From the NCBI RefSeq assembly GCF_002899675.1, contig NZ_PKUU01000035.1, positions 1 to 46,214 of the forward strand: a DNA stretch of 46,214 nt. The letters run 5' to 3'. The DNA is from Clostridium sp. chh4-2 (GTDB lineage: Bacteria > Bacillota > Clostridia > Lachnospirales > Lachnospiraceae). Numbering within the stretch: position 1 is the first letter of the stretch; each line of letters starts with the position of its first letter. Positions 18,104 to 26,130 of the stretch are shown piece by piece. The notes beneath the pieces were generated by a model, which had not been told where the DNA came from, searched no databases, and saw nothing but the letters and a program-made list of their open reading frames with translations. The position numbers and the translations under genes were made by a program.

Positions 18104-18841
18104 ATGAACAGTACAGGTAAATTAGCTAATAAAAACGTAGTAATCACAGGAGCGAGCAGCGGCATGGGAGAGGCAATAGCCAGAACTTATGCGAAAGAAG
18201 GCGCAAATCTGTGCCTGATCGCCAGAAGCAAAGACCGGCTTAAAACTCTTTGTGAAGAGCTGGAAAAGCAGGGGATACAGTCTGTATACTATGCGGCCGA
18301 TCTTTTAAATCCGCAAGAGGTGGACGCGGCGGCGGAGTTTGCGCTTAAAACATTTGATAAGGTGGATATTCTGGTAAACTGCGCGGGTCTTGGAATCTTC
18401 CATTCATTTGGAGAATATTCCGTGGATGAATACAATACGACGATGGATCTGAATGTGAGAGCCCTGTTTCTCATGACTCAGAAAATAGCTGTCAAAATGA
18501 AAGAACAGCGGCAGGGACAGATTATCAGCATTGGCTCCATGGCCGCTGTAAAGGACGCGGCTAATAACAGCGCATTATATTTTGCATCCAAATGGGCGCT
18601 GATGGGGCTTCACCGCTGTATGGCATTTGAGCTGATGGATTATGATATCCGGGTGACTCTGCTGAATCCGGGAAATACAGACACAAAATTCAGGCCTGAC
18701 GCCGTGGGACAGCATCCGGAATGGATACAGGCCCAGGATATAGCTGATGCCGCTTTGTATGTAGCAGCTTCATCTTCCAATATATCAATTCACGAAATCA
18801 ATGTCTCTCCGACGAACATCGGCTGGAACATTATTAAATAG
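18104..18841 (+). CDS. Short-chain dehydrogenase/reductase
   Basis: A classical SDR of 245 aa. It has the NAD(P) motif TGASSGMG (15-22), NCAG (92-95), and the catalytic set N117, S145, Y159 and K163 (YFASK). It probably oxidises or reduces a hydroxyl group of the sugar acid or an intermediate. UxaB/UxuB-type oxidoreductases are absent from the window, so this could fill that role, but SDR sequence does not define substrate. It lies in the middle of the cluster with 12- and 16-bp gaps to its neighbours. Confidence 0.9.
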   Translation: MNSTGKLANKNVVITGASSGMGEAIARTYAKEGANLCLIARSKDRLKTLCEELEKQGIQSVYYAADLLNPQEVDAAAEFALKTFDKVDILVNCAGLGIFHSFGEYSVDEYNTTMDLNVRALFLMTQKIAVKMKEQRQGQIISIGSMAAVKDAANNSALYFASKWALMGLHRCMAFELMDYDIRVTLLNPGNTDTKFRPDAVGQHPEWIQAQDIADAALYVAASSSNISIHEINVSPTNIGWNIIK

Positions 18842-18857
18842 AAGAAAGCGGCCGTTT

Positions 18858-19193
18858 ATGATAAGGAAAGGGTTTTATGCGGTGGATAAAGGAGACGATG
18901 TCGCAACCGCACTGGGAGATATGGAGAACGGTTCAGGAGACGTATTCGGCGCGTGTTCCATGAAAATAGAGATAAAAGAAACGATAGGGTGCGGGTTTAA
19001 GATAGCTTTACGCGATATAGAAAAAGACGAAAAAATATATAAGTACGGAGTCTGTATCGGAAAAGCAAAAACCAGTATTGAAAAAGGGACACTGGTTCAC
19101 AGTCATAATCTGGCAAGTCTGTATGATGTAAGGAGCGGAGGTTTTGACACAAATACGGCGGTTCCTAAAGATATTGAATACTGCTTGCGGTAA
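18858..19193 (+). CDS. UxaA small subunit (SAF domain)
   Basis: A 111-aa stand-alone SAF domain matching the N-terminal part of UxaA. The features are DDVATALGD near the start, then IGCGFKIALRDI, KYGVCIGKA and the GTLVHSHNLAS end motif. The full-length UxaA at 7283-8779 carries the same module fused to its catalytic domain. Here it is separate and lies 17 bp before the catalytic gene, as in two-subunit members such as sulfolactate sulfo-lyase SuyAB. Start 18858 is the first in-frame ATG beyond the SDR gene; a longer frame would overlap it. The ribosome binding site is weak (AAGAAAG). Confidence 0.85.
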   Translation: MIRKGFYAVDKGDDVATALGDMENGSGDVFGACSMKIEIKETIGCGFKIALRDIEKDEKIYKYGVCIGKAKTSIEKGTLVHSHNLASLYDVRSGGFDTNTAVPKDIEYCLR

Positions 19194-19210
19194 GCGGAAG
19201 GTGCGGGAAC

Positions 19211-20389
19211 ATGGAAAAAACTTGTGAAATCCGGGGATTTATGAGAAAAGACGGCAGAAAAGGAATCCGAAATAAAGTCCTGATTCTCTATACGGTCAGT
19301 TGTGCGGCGCCCACAGCCAGAGGGATAAGGGCCTGTTTTGAGAAAAATGATAACATTGACGTGCTCGGAAGCGAAGGATGCCGCACAAATGATTTGATGA
19401 GAAAAAAATTGACGGGATTTGCTGTCCATCCCAATGTGGGAGCAGTTTTAGTTGTTCAAAATGGCTGTGAGGAAACGGATGGAGCCGAAATCGTAAAAGC
19501 AGCAGCGGACAGCGGTCGTCTGGCTGAAAGGATTTTGATTCAGGAATATGGAAGCAGGAGAGCTACAGAGGCAGGAAGGCTCATTGTCAGCCGCTTTATA
19601 CAGGAATTGAAACATACGCCCACAGCGCCTGTTGATCTGTCTGAGCTGGTTTTTGGCATAGAATGCGGAGGCTCTGATTTTACCAGCGGACTGGCTGCCA
19701 ACCGGCTGGTAGGAGAATTTACGGATTATATCACCGGGCATGGAGGAACCGTAATCTTTGAGGAAATGTATGAAGCTATGGGACTAAAATCCCTTTTGAC
19801 CGGCCGCTGTGCTTCCGATAAGGTCAGGCAGCAGATAGCTGCCACTTATGATAAGTTTTACCGTCATGCAATGGAAACGGACCAGTTTTCCATCTCACCC
19901 GGCAATATCAGGGGCGGGCTCACAACCATTGAAGAAAAAAGCATGGGAGCGGTGGCAAAAAGCGGCACCGTCCCCATTGAGGGAGTTCTGAAAATAACCC
20001 AGCAGCCTGCCCACCCTGGCCTTTGGCATCTGGACTGTATGGCGGACTCGGAATTAAACTGCGGTTTTTCTATCTCAAACGATGCCAGCAGCACTTTGAT
20101 GTTTTTGCTCAGCGGAGCCCATATGACTCTTCTGACCACAGGGCGCGGTCATGTGATCAGCAATCCGGTCGGACCGGTAATCAAACTGACCGGCAATCCG
20201 GATACATATGAAAGGCTGAAGGAGGATATTGATTTTAACGCGGGAGTTCTTTTGACCGGAGAAAAAAGCAGGCCTGAGGTATTGGAAGATTTTTTAAAAC
20301 TGATAGTGGAAACCGCCGGCGGAAAAAGATGCAGAGGAGAACTAAATGGGCACAGCGAGGGAGTACTGAATTATGAGGTACAGTTTTAA
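19211..20389 (+). CDS. UxaA large (catalytic) subunit
   Basis: A 392-aa catalytic part of a UxaA/GarD-type hydro-lyase, beginning at the GFMRKDGRKGIRNK segment that follows the SAF domain in fused enzymes. Likely metal-ligand cysteines are in VSCAAPTA (C31), SEGC (C57), NGCEE (C86) and ECGGSDFTSG (C152). It probably forms a complex with the preceding SAF subunit. It should dehydrate a sugar acid to a 2-keto-3-deoxy acid. Substrate could differ from the altronate-type UxaA across the divergent promoter region. A SuyB-like C-S lyase is an alternative, though the sugar context argues against it. Confidence 0.87.
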   Translation: MEKTCEIRGFMRKDGRKGIRNKVLILYTVSCAAPTARGIRACFEKNDNIDVLGSEGCRTNDLMRKKLTGFAVHPNVGAVLVVQNGCEETDGAEIVKAAADSGRLAERILIQEYGSRRATEAGRLIVSRFIQELKHTPTAPVDLSELVFGIECGGSDFTSGLAANRLVGEFTDYITGHGGTVIFEEMYEAMGLKSLLTGRCASDKVRQQIAATYDKFYRHAMETDQFSISPGNIRGGLTTIEEKSMGAVAKSGTVPIEGVLKITQQPAHPGLWHLDCMADSELNCGFSISNDASSTLMFLLSGAHMTLLTTGRGHVISNPVGPVIKLTGNPDTYERLKEDIDFNAGVLLTGEKSRPEVLEDFLKLIVETAGGKRCRGELNGHSEGVLNYEVQF

Positions 20390-20406
20390 TCGGGAGATGC
20401 AAATTC

Positions 20407-21522
20407 ATGATAAACGGATATCGAAGAAACAGTAAAGCGGCAGGGATAAGAAATAAACTGCTGGTTTTGTATACGGTGAACTGCAGCGCGTTTATTGCCC
20501 AATCGATTGGCAGGAAGCTGCGTCAGGCCGGGCTGGATGTGGATGTAGCGGGAAATGAAAGCTGCTATGACAATCAGTCCATGGTGGACCAGTTGCTCCG
20601 TCTTTCCATCCATCCCAATGTAGGAGCTGTTCTGGTGGTTGGGCATGGATGCGAGTTCATTCAGGCGGATAAAATAGCGGAGTTTGCAAAACATCACGGA
20701 CGGGAAGCGGAAATGATTTATGGACAGCAGTTGGGAACCCGCGAAGGCATTGAAAATGGAGTGAAACTAGGCTATGAGCTGGCAGGAAAGCTGAAGAAGG
20801 TGCAAAAAGAAGTCGTCAGTTTAAACGGTATGGCCATCGGCCTTTCCATATCAGCCTGTGACGAAACAGTTTTTAGCTGTCTGCCTTTATTGGAAGCGGT
20901 ATTAACCAGTCTGATGTCCCAAGGTGCTGCCATTCTGCTGGCGGACCATTATTTATGCGGTCTGCATCTGGATGAAGCGGAAAAAAACAGCCCGGATGCG
21001 GCAGAATTAAAAATGAAAGTTGAACGCTGCTTTACACCTCACTTGTCCGGTTTCTTTAAAGAAAAGAAAACGGCTGTAGAGGCATATTTGATGAAATATT
21101 TAGCCGGATGCGTGAAGTTGGCGCAGATTCCGCAGGGCCCTGGTATCTGGTTTTCTGATGCTCTCCAGGATTATGGTGTGATGAAAGGTCCTTTAAACGG
21201 CGGTGTGGCGGGGGAACTGATGCAGTATGCGGGAAATGGTGCGGTTCTGAATCTGATGCTTACCGGCAGAGGGACTCCGGTAAGCAGTGTGGTAACGCCC
21301 ACTCTCATTATGACGGGAAATAGAAATACAAAAGAGAGAATGCGGGAAGATGTGGATTGGTTTATCGATCCGTCTCAGGAAACGACGGCACAGATTCTGG
21401 ACCTGATTGCCCGGACTATGAGCGGAGCGCTTACCTGCCCGGAGAAAAATGGACAAGATCATGCGCTTCTGTTTCAGAATGCGCAGAACAGGAGGAGCTG
21501 CGATGGCTGTATGGAAAAATGA
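20407..21522 (+). CDS. Divergent UxaA-like paralogue
   Basis: A 371-aa protein clearly homologous to its upstream neighbour: SKAAGIRNKLLVLYTVNCSA, SIHPNVGAVLVVGHGCE, GPLNGG and LMLTGRGTPVSS align with it. The cysteines at 26, 53, 82 and 151 are kept, but the CGGSDFTSG motif reads SACDETVF and several acidic and basic positions are changed. It lacks its own SAF gene. It may be a regulatory or structural partner of the catalytic subunit, or an enzyme with a new specificity. It starts 17 bp after its paralogue, which fits an old tandem duplication. Its 3' end overlaps the RraA-like gene. Confidence 0.78.
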   Translation: MINGYRRNSKAAGIRNKLLVLYTVNCSAFIAQSIGRKLRQAGLDVDVAGNESCYDNQSMVDQLLRLSIHPNVGAVLVVGHGCEFIQADKIAEFAKHHGREAEMIYGQQLGTREGIENGVKLGYELAGKLKKVQKEVVSLNGMAIGLSISACDETVFSCLPLLEAVLTSLMSQGAAILLADHYLCGLHLDEAEKNSPDAAELKMKVERCFTPHLSGFFKEKKTAVEAYLMKYLAGCVKLAQIPQGPGIWFSDALQDYGVMKGPLNGGVAGELMQYAGNGAVLNLMLTGRGTPVSSVVTPTLIMTGNRNTKERMREDVDWFIDPSQETTAQILDLIARTMSGALTCPEKNGQDHALLFQNAQNRRSCDGCMEK

Positions 21523-22189
21523 CGGTGAGCTGTTTGATATGATGAAAGAGGTTTTATATACGGCTGTGGTCGGTGACATTATGGATGAAATGGGATATAT
21601 ACACCAATTTCTTCCTCCCGATATCCGGCCCCTGGATCCGGCATTTGTTTTGGCCGGCCGGGCTATGCCAGTACTGGAAGCGGACGTGACAAAAGAGCTG
21701 AAGGGACACAACCCGGTGCTGTCGGGAAAATTTGGTCTGATGCTGGAAGCGCTCGACAGTTTAAAAGAACACGATGTTTATATATGCAGCGGTTCCAGTC
21801 GGTCATATGCCCTGGTAGGAGAGATCATGGCTGCCAGAGCACACCAGCTGAAATCTGCCGGGGCGGTTGTCAACGGCTATATCAGGGATACCAATGGAAT
21901 TTTAAAGCTGGACTACCCTGTATTTTCCTGTGGAAGCTATGCCCAGGATCAGGCGCCCAGAGGAAAGGTAATCGATTATAACGTCCCGGTTCTGTTCGGT
22001 GATGTTACCGTCAGCCCCGGAGATATCATTTTTGGAGACATTGACGGAGTGGTGGTGATACCGAAAGAAATTGAATCAAAGGTGACGGAAAGGGCATATC
22101 AAAAAGCGGTAGGGGAAAAGCTGGTTTTGAAGGAAATTATGGCTGGAAAAACTGCAGCAGAAACATTTGAGGAATACGGTATTATGTAG
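21503..22189 (+). CDS. RraA-like protein (HMG/CHA aldolase family)
   Basis: A 228-aa member of the RraA/MenG-like family, which includes 4-hydroxy-4-methyl-2-oxoglutarate aldolase / oxaloacetate decarboxylase as well as inhibitors of RNase E. R128 and D129 in NGYIRDTNGI and D181 in GDIDGVVVIP are the usual active-site residues, so a class II pyruvate aldolase or decarboxylase activity is plausible. Start 21503 is set by a perfect AGGAGG at 21490-21495 with 7-nt spacing, placing it 20 bp inside the UxaA-like paralogue. It is the last gene before the terminator. It may cleave a 2-keto acid made by the dehydratases (inference). Confidence 0.87.
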   Translation: MAVWKNDGELFDMMKEVLYTAVVGDIMDEMGYIHQFLPPDIRPLDPAFVLAGRAMPVLEADVTKELKGHNPVLSGKFGLMLEALDSLKEHDVYICSGSSRSYALVGEIMAARAHQLKSAGAVVNGYIRDTNGILKLDYPVFSCGSYAQDQAPRGKVIDYNVPVLFGDVTVSPGDIIFGDIDGVVVIPKEIESKVTERAYQKAVGEKLVLKEIMAGKTAAETFEEYGIM

Positions 22190-22271
22190 TGATAAAATTG
22201 TTGAAAGGCCGAATTGTGATAATTTTCATGAGTTTTGAGAACTATTTTACGGTATAACTGTATTCCGACCA

Positions 22272-22312
22272 AAAGCTTGAAATCATATTTTATATGAGAT
22301 TTCAAGCTTTTT
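22272..22312 (+). terminator. Terminator of the sugar-acid cluster
   Basis: Hairpin with arms AAAGCTTGAAATC / GATTTCAAGCTTT followed by a T-run. Its stem matches the eda/GH28 terminator at 5566-5609. Confidence 0.88.
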
Positions 22313-22376
22313 TCATGTTATGGCCGCTGTAAATAGAAGAAGTTCATCGAAAAAACTCAATTTTTTAAATTATTTG

Positions 22377-22405
22377 TTGCATTACTTCCTTTATGATGTT
22401 ATACT
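22377..22405 (+). promoter_or_regulatory. Sigma-A promoter for typA
   Basis: -35 TTGCAT (22377-22382), a 17-bp spacer and -10 TATACT (22400-22405), about 58 bp before the typA start. Confidence 0.75.
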
Positions 22406-22463
22406 GACTAATTGTTAAAATGGAATTGTATGAACATTTTTGAGAAAGAAGAGAAGATTTTAT

Positions 22464-24293
22464 ATGAAGATGAAGAGAGAAGATGTAAGAAACGTTGCAA
22501 TTATCGCCCATGTAGACCATGGCAAGACAACTCTGGTTGATGAATTGCTGAAGCAGAGCGGAGTTTTCCGTGAAAACCAGGAAGTTGCAGAACGTGTTAT
22601 GGACTCCAACGATATTGAAAGAGAACGCGGTATTACTATTTTATCTAAGAATACGGCCGTATTTTATAAAAATACGAAGATCAATATTATCGATACTCCA
22701 GGACATGCGGATTTTGGCGGAGAAGTGGAACGTGTCCTTAAAATGGTAAATGGTGTAATTCTTGTAGTAGACGCTTATGAGGGCGCTATGCCTCAGACAA
22801 AATTCGTTCTGAGAAAAGCCCTGGAACTGGATCTGCCTGTCATCGTGTGCATCAACAAAATCGACCGTCCGGAAGCGAGACCGACGGAAGTTATTGATGA
22901 GATCCTGGAACTGTTTATGGATCTTGACGCATCCGACGAGCAGTTGGACTGCCCGTTCATTTACGCATCTGCAAAATCAGGATATGCAAAGAAAGAACTG
23001 GATGACGACAATGTGGATATGAGCGCACTGTTCGAAACAATTGTAGACTATATTCCCGCTCCGGAAGGAGATCCTGACGCAAACACCCAGGTCTTAATCA
23101 GCACCATCGATTATAACGAATATGTTGGACGTATCGGCGTAGGTAAAGTGGATAATGGAACGATCAAGGTAAACCAGGAATGCGCTTTGGTAAACCATCA
23201 TGATCCTGACAAATTACGCAAGGTAAAGATCGGAAAACTCTATGAATTTGACGGCCTCAACAAGGTAGAAGTAAAAGAAGCCACAATCGGCGCTATCGTG
23301 GCTATCTCAGGTATTACAGATATCCATATCGGAGATACCCTTTGTTCCCCGGAAAGCCCGGAAGCGATTCCGTTCCAGAAGATCTCTGAACCGACTATTG
23401 CTATGAACTTCATGGTAAACGACAGCCCGTTAGCAGGCCAGGAAGGTAAATATATTACATCCAGACATATCAGAGAACGTTTATTCCGCGAGCTGAATAC
23501 AGATGTCAGCTTGAGAGTGGAAGAGACCGAGTCTCCTGACTGCTTTAAAGTATCGGGCCGCGGCGAGCTGCATTTGTCCGTATTGATTGAAAATATGAGA
23601 AGAGAAGGTTTTGAATTTGCGGTAAGCAAAGCAGAAGTCCTCTATCATTACAACGACAGAAACCAGAAATTAGAGCCGATGGAACTGGCTTATATTGATG
23701 TGCCGGAAGAATTTACAGGTTCCGTAATCCAGAAGCTGACCAGCCGTAAAGGCGAACTTCAGGGTATGAGCCCAGCCAACGGCGGCTACACCAGATTGGA
23801 ATTCTCCATTCCTGCAAGAGGCCTGATCGGATACCGCGGCGAGTTTATGACTGATACCAAAGGAAACGGTATCATGAACACAATTTTCGACGGATACGGC
23901 CCATATAAAGGTGATTTAAACTACAGAAAAACAGGCTCTTTGATCGCTTATGAAAGCGGAGAATCCATTACCTACGGTTTGTTCAATGCACAGGAACGTG
24001 GAATCCTGTTTATCGGAGCCGGCCAGAAAGTATACTCCGGCATGATCGTAGGCCAGAATCCTAAGGCCGAGGATATCGAAGTAAACGTCTGCAAAACAAA
24101 GAAACTGACCAATACACGCTCCTCCAGCGCCGATGAGGCATTAAAACTCACCAGCCCTAAGGAAATGAGCTTAGAGCAGTGCTTGGAATTCATCGACACA
24201 GATGAACTTTTAGAGATCACCCCAAGCAGTCTCCGAATCCGAAAGAAAATTTTGGACCCAACAATGAGAAAACGCTCTTCCTTCAAAAAATAA
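22464..24293 (+). CDS. typA: Translational GTPase TypA/BipA
   Basis: A 609-aa ribosome-associated GTPase of the EF-G-like family, involved in ribosome assembly and stress adaptation. G-domain motifs: AHVDHGKTT near 15-23, DTPGHADF, NKID. The switch region RERGITI is present, followed by domain II, the EF-G domain V-like part and the BipA-specific C-terminal domain (LRIRKKILD). ATG 22464 follows a purine-rich AAGAAGAGAAG; an in-frame TTG eight codons upstream is unlikely. It is a single gene with its own promoter, ending near palindromic composite copy 2. Confidence 0.97.
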   Translation: MKMKREDVRNVAIIAHVDHGKTTLVDELLKQSGVFRENQEVAERVMDSNDIERERGITILSKNTAVFYKNTKINIIDTPGHADFGGEVERVLKMVNGVILVVDAYEGAMPQTKFVLRKALELDLPVIVCINKIDRPEARPTEVIDEILELFMDLDASDEQLDCPFIYASAKSGYAKKELDDDNVDMSALFETIVDYIPAPEGDPDANTQVLISTIDYNEYVGRIGVGKVDNGTIKVNQECALVNHHDPDKLRKVKIGKLYEFDGLNKVEVKEATIGAIVAISGITDIHIGDTLCSPESPEAIPFQKISEPTIAMNFMVNDSPLAGQEGKYITSRHIRERLFRELNTDVSLRVEETESPDCFKVSGRGELHLSVLIENMRREGFEFAVSKAEVLYHYNDRNQKLEPMELAYIDVPEEFTGSVIQKLTSRKGELQGMSPANGGYTRLEFSIPARGLIGYRGEFMTDTKGNGIMNTIFDGYGPYKGDLNYRKTGSLIAYESGESITYGLFNAQERGILFIGAGQKVYSGMIVGQNPKAEDIEVNVCKTKKLTNTRSSSADEALKLTSPKEMSLEQCLEFIDTDELLEITPSSLRIRKKILDPTMRKRSSFKK

Positions 24294-24325
24294 ATTTTAA
24301 ATCTTTATTTAGTTAACTAAGAAAC

Positions 24326-24618
24326 GCCGGAAAGAAGGGGAAACCTGGGCAGGCGGCGGAACTGATAAGAGATAGGGGATTCGAGTTTCGACCCTAAGAG
24401 GTACTAAGGCCGTCAGAAACGGAAAAAGGCAGCACGGCGCCATTCGCGATGAACTCTTTATGACTTCATCGCTCAAGGGCGCCTCAAATACTGATTCGGA
24501 ATTCAGTATTTGTCTGCCTTTTTCCCTTTCTGACGGCCAAGTACCTCTAAGGGTCTGCAAACGATCCCCTATCTCTTATCAGTTCCGCCGCCTGCCCAGG
24601 TTTCCCCTTCTTTCCGGC
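24326..24618. repeat. Long palindrome I of copy 2
   Basis: Arms 24326-24432 and 24514-24618 are imperfect reverse complements, with short perfect blocks such as GATAAGAGATAGGGGA and GGAAAAAGGCAG. The 81-nt apex holds the type I core (24437-24482) and a small hairpin CAAATACTGA/TCAGTATTTG (24485-24512). It has the same layout as palindrome II, with diverged arm sequence. Confidence 0.88.
24437..24482 (+). other. 46-nt structured core (type I), copy 2
   Basis: GCGCC/GGCGC closing stem, bulge ATTC, 8-bp stem GCGATGAA/TTCATCGC, loop CTCTTTATGAC, bulge TCAAG. Compared with type II cores, the 8-bp stem has A-T to G-C, G-C to A-T and T-G to T-A changes that keep pairing. Confidence 0.75.
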
Positions 24619-24680
24619 TGTTGATTGGCTAGCTGAGGATAAAAAAGATTTGGTGTATGGAGTAGTAAGTTTTACATCAA

Positions 24681-24800
24681 GGGTGAAGGCTTTTTCAGAA
24701 ATGCCTTCACCATTTAATGTAAAGGGTGAGGTCATTTTGCGAAATGCCTTAACGTTTAAAGTAAAACCCGAAGGTATTTCTGAAAATCCCTTGAAGATTA
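24681..24800. repeat. Three tandem 43-bp-period palindromic units, copy 2
   Basis: Three imperfect hairpins of the form GGTGAAGGCATTT-loop-AAATGCCTTCACC, separated by TTTAAWGTAAA-type linkers. Starts at 24681, 24724 and 24767. The same array is at 145-262 (copy 1) and 45782-45905 (copy 3), and a single perfect unit is at 34881-34944. Confidence 0.8.
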
Positions 24801-24838
24801 ATGTAAATGTGATGCCACATAAATACCTATGCACCAAT

Positions 24839-25249
24839 ATTGTTTTTAACCAGGCTAGCGAAAACCAGCACGGAATCGGGAGGCGGAGCCGGAAGACGAA
24901 GGTCGGAGGAGCTGTCCAGGCCGGGGAAGGAAGATGCAGCCAAATGGGATCGTATGGAACCCCTGTAGAGCTACTTAGGTCCGCAAGGACAGAACGAGGC
25001 AGGTAGAAACTGAATTCCGAATCAGGTTCTAAAGCGCCTCTGAGCAGCGAAGTCATCAAGAGTTCACTGCGAATGGCGCTGGCCTGCCTCGTTCTGTTCT
25101 TACGGGTCTTAGTAGCTCTTAGGGGCGAATCCCGAATCCCATTTGGCTGCATCTTCCTTCCCCGGCCTGGACAGCTCCTCCGACCTTCGTCTTCCGGCTC
25201 CAACTCCCGATTCCGGGCGTACCTTTCGCCAAATCTGTTAAATAACAAT
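24839..25249. repeat. Long palindrome II of copy 2
   Basis: Arms 24839-25003 and 25083-25249 with a 79-nt apex that contains a weak small hairpin and the type II core at 25034-25079. Matches palindrome II of copy 1 in order and spacing. Confidence 0.87.
25034..25079 (-). other. 46-nt structured core (type II), copy 2
   Basis: On the minus strand it has the same stem GCAGTGAA/TTCGCTGC and loop CTCTTGATGAC as copies 1 and 3. It differs only in the TCAGA bulge. Confidence 0.75.
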
Positions 25250-25382
25250 TTAGCTAAATCCTCTCCGGTAGCGAAATGGACAGATATTTGTCGACCTCTT
25301 TTTAGTATATAAAAAGAATATGGGGCATAAACATATTATTAGCGATAACGCAAATAAGGGAAAGTAAGAGGAGAGAAATACT

Positions 25383-26009
25383 ATGTCAGAAAAAACGATT
25401 GAAAACAACAAAGTAAGCGTAATTGGAGAGATTATCTCAGGATTTACATTTAGCCACGAAGTATTTGGAGAAGGGTTCTATCTGGTGGACGTAGCGGTGA
25501 ACCGGCTCAGTGAGCAGGCAGATGTAATACCGCTTATGATTTCAGAACGTTTGATCGATGTGCATGAGAATTATGAAGGATGTACCATTGAGGCCATTGG
25601 ACAGTTCCGGTCCTATAACCGTCATGAAGGAGTGAAGAACCGCCTGGTTTTATCAATCTTTGTGAGAGAAATAAATTTTCTGGAAGAATTTACAGATTAT
25701 ACGAAAACAAATCAGATCCTGTTGGACGGTTATATCTGTAAAGTTCCTGTATATAGAAAAACACCGCTTGGACGGGAGATTGCAGATCTTTTGCTGGCAG
25801 TAAACCGGCCGTATGGAAAATCAGATTACATACCGTGTATTGCATGGGGACGAAACGCCAGATATGCTTCTGCATTTGAGGTAGGAACCAGAGTCCGTGT
25901 CTGGGGAAGAGTTCAGAGCCGCGAATATACGAAAAAAATTAATGAAGTTGAATGCGAAAAGCGTATCGCCTACGAGGTTTCAGTGAGCAAGCTGGAATGT
26001 GTGGAATAA
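25383..26009 (+). CDS. Single-stranded DNA-binding (SSB/OB-fold) protein
   Basis: A 208-aa protein with two OB-fold-like halves. The second half (from NQILLDGYICKVPVYRKTPLGREIADLLLAVNR, through IPCIAWGRNARYA) has a recognisable SSB signature. The first half is a diverged copy without the aromatic-rich pattern. It lacks the acidic DDDIPF-like tail of the replicative SSB, so it is probably an accessory SSB, a form found in clostridia. ATG 25383 is preceded by GAGGAGAG. It is transcribed alone just after palindromic repeat copy 2; no clear promoter was seen. Confidence 0.8.
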   Translation: MSEKTIENNKVSVIGEIISGFTFSHEVFGEGFYLVDVAVNRLSEQADVIPLMISERLIDVHENYEGCTIEAIGQFRSYNRHEGVKNRLVLSIFVREINFLEEFTDYTKTNQILLDGYICKVPVYRKTPLGREIADLLLAVNRPYGKSDYIPCIAWGRNARYASAFEVGTRVRVWGRVQSREYTKKINEVECEKRIAYEVSVSKLECVE

Positions 26010-26049
26010 AGAGAAATTGATTGTCCCAGGATCCCGGATTCAGTAGAAC

Positions 26050-26078
26050 TTGCAAATCAAGTAAAACTGTGGTAATAT
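26050..26078 (+). promoter_or_regulatory. Sigma-A promoter for the CobO-like gene
   Basis: -35 TTGCAA (26050-26055), 17-bp spacer, -10 TAATAT (26073-26078), 52 bp before the start codon. Confidence 0.72.
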
Positions 26079-26130
26079 AAGCAGGTTCTAAGGTAACTTG
26101 TCGAAAACACTTTTGTGAGGTACTAAGGGT

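Larger units (their letters stand above)
24304..25254. repeat. Palindromic composite repeat, copy 2 (complete)
   Basis: A complete copy of the composite between typA and the SSB-like gene: palindrome I (24326-24618), linker with GGCTAGCTGAGGAT, three 43-bp-period palindromic units (starting at 24681, 24724, 24767), then palindrome II (24839-25249). The right end GTTAAATAACAATTTAG is shared with copy 3. TAAATC at 24298-24303 and 25255-25260 could be a short target duplication, but it is AT-rich and unproven. No gene is supported; a 233-codon open frame on the minus strand is a by-product of the palindrome. Confidence 0.88.

Noticed and set aside
24547..25248. A 233-codon minus-strand open frame and several smaller ones inside the composite repeats
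   Set aside because: They lie on palindromic arms, so the same sequence is open on both strands; there is no ribosome binding site, the translations look like no protein family, and the frames are not conserved between the three copies.
24298..25260. TAAATC direct repeats flanking composite copy 2 as a proven target-site duplication
   Set aside because: Six AT-rich bases are easily found by chance and the other two copies do not show a matching duplication; kept only as a possibility.
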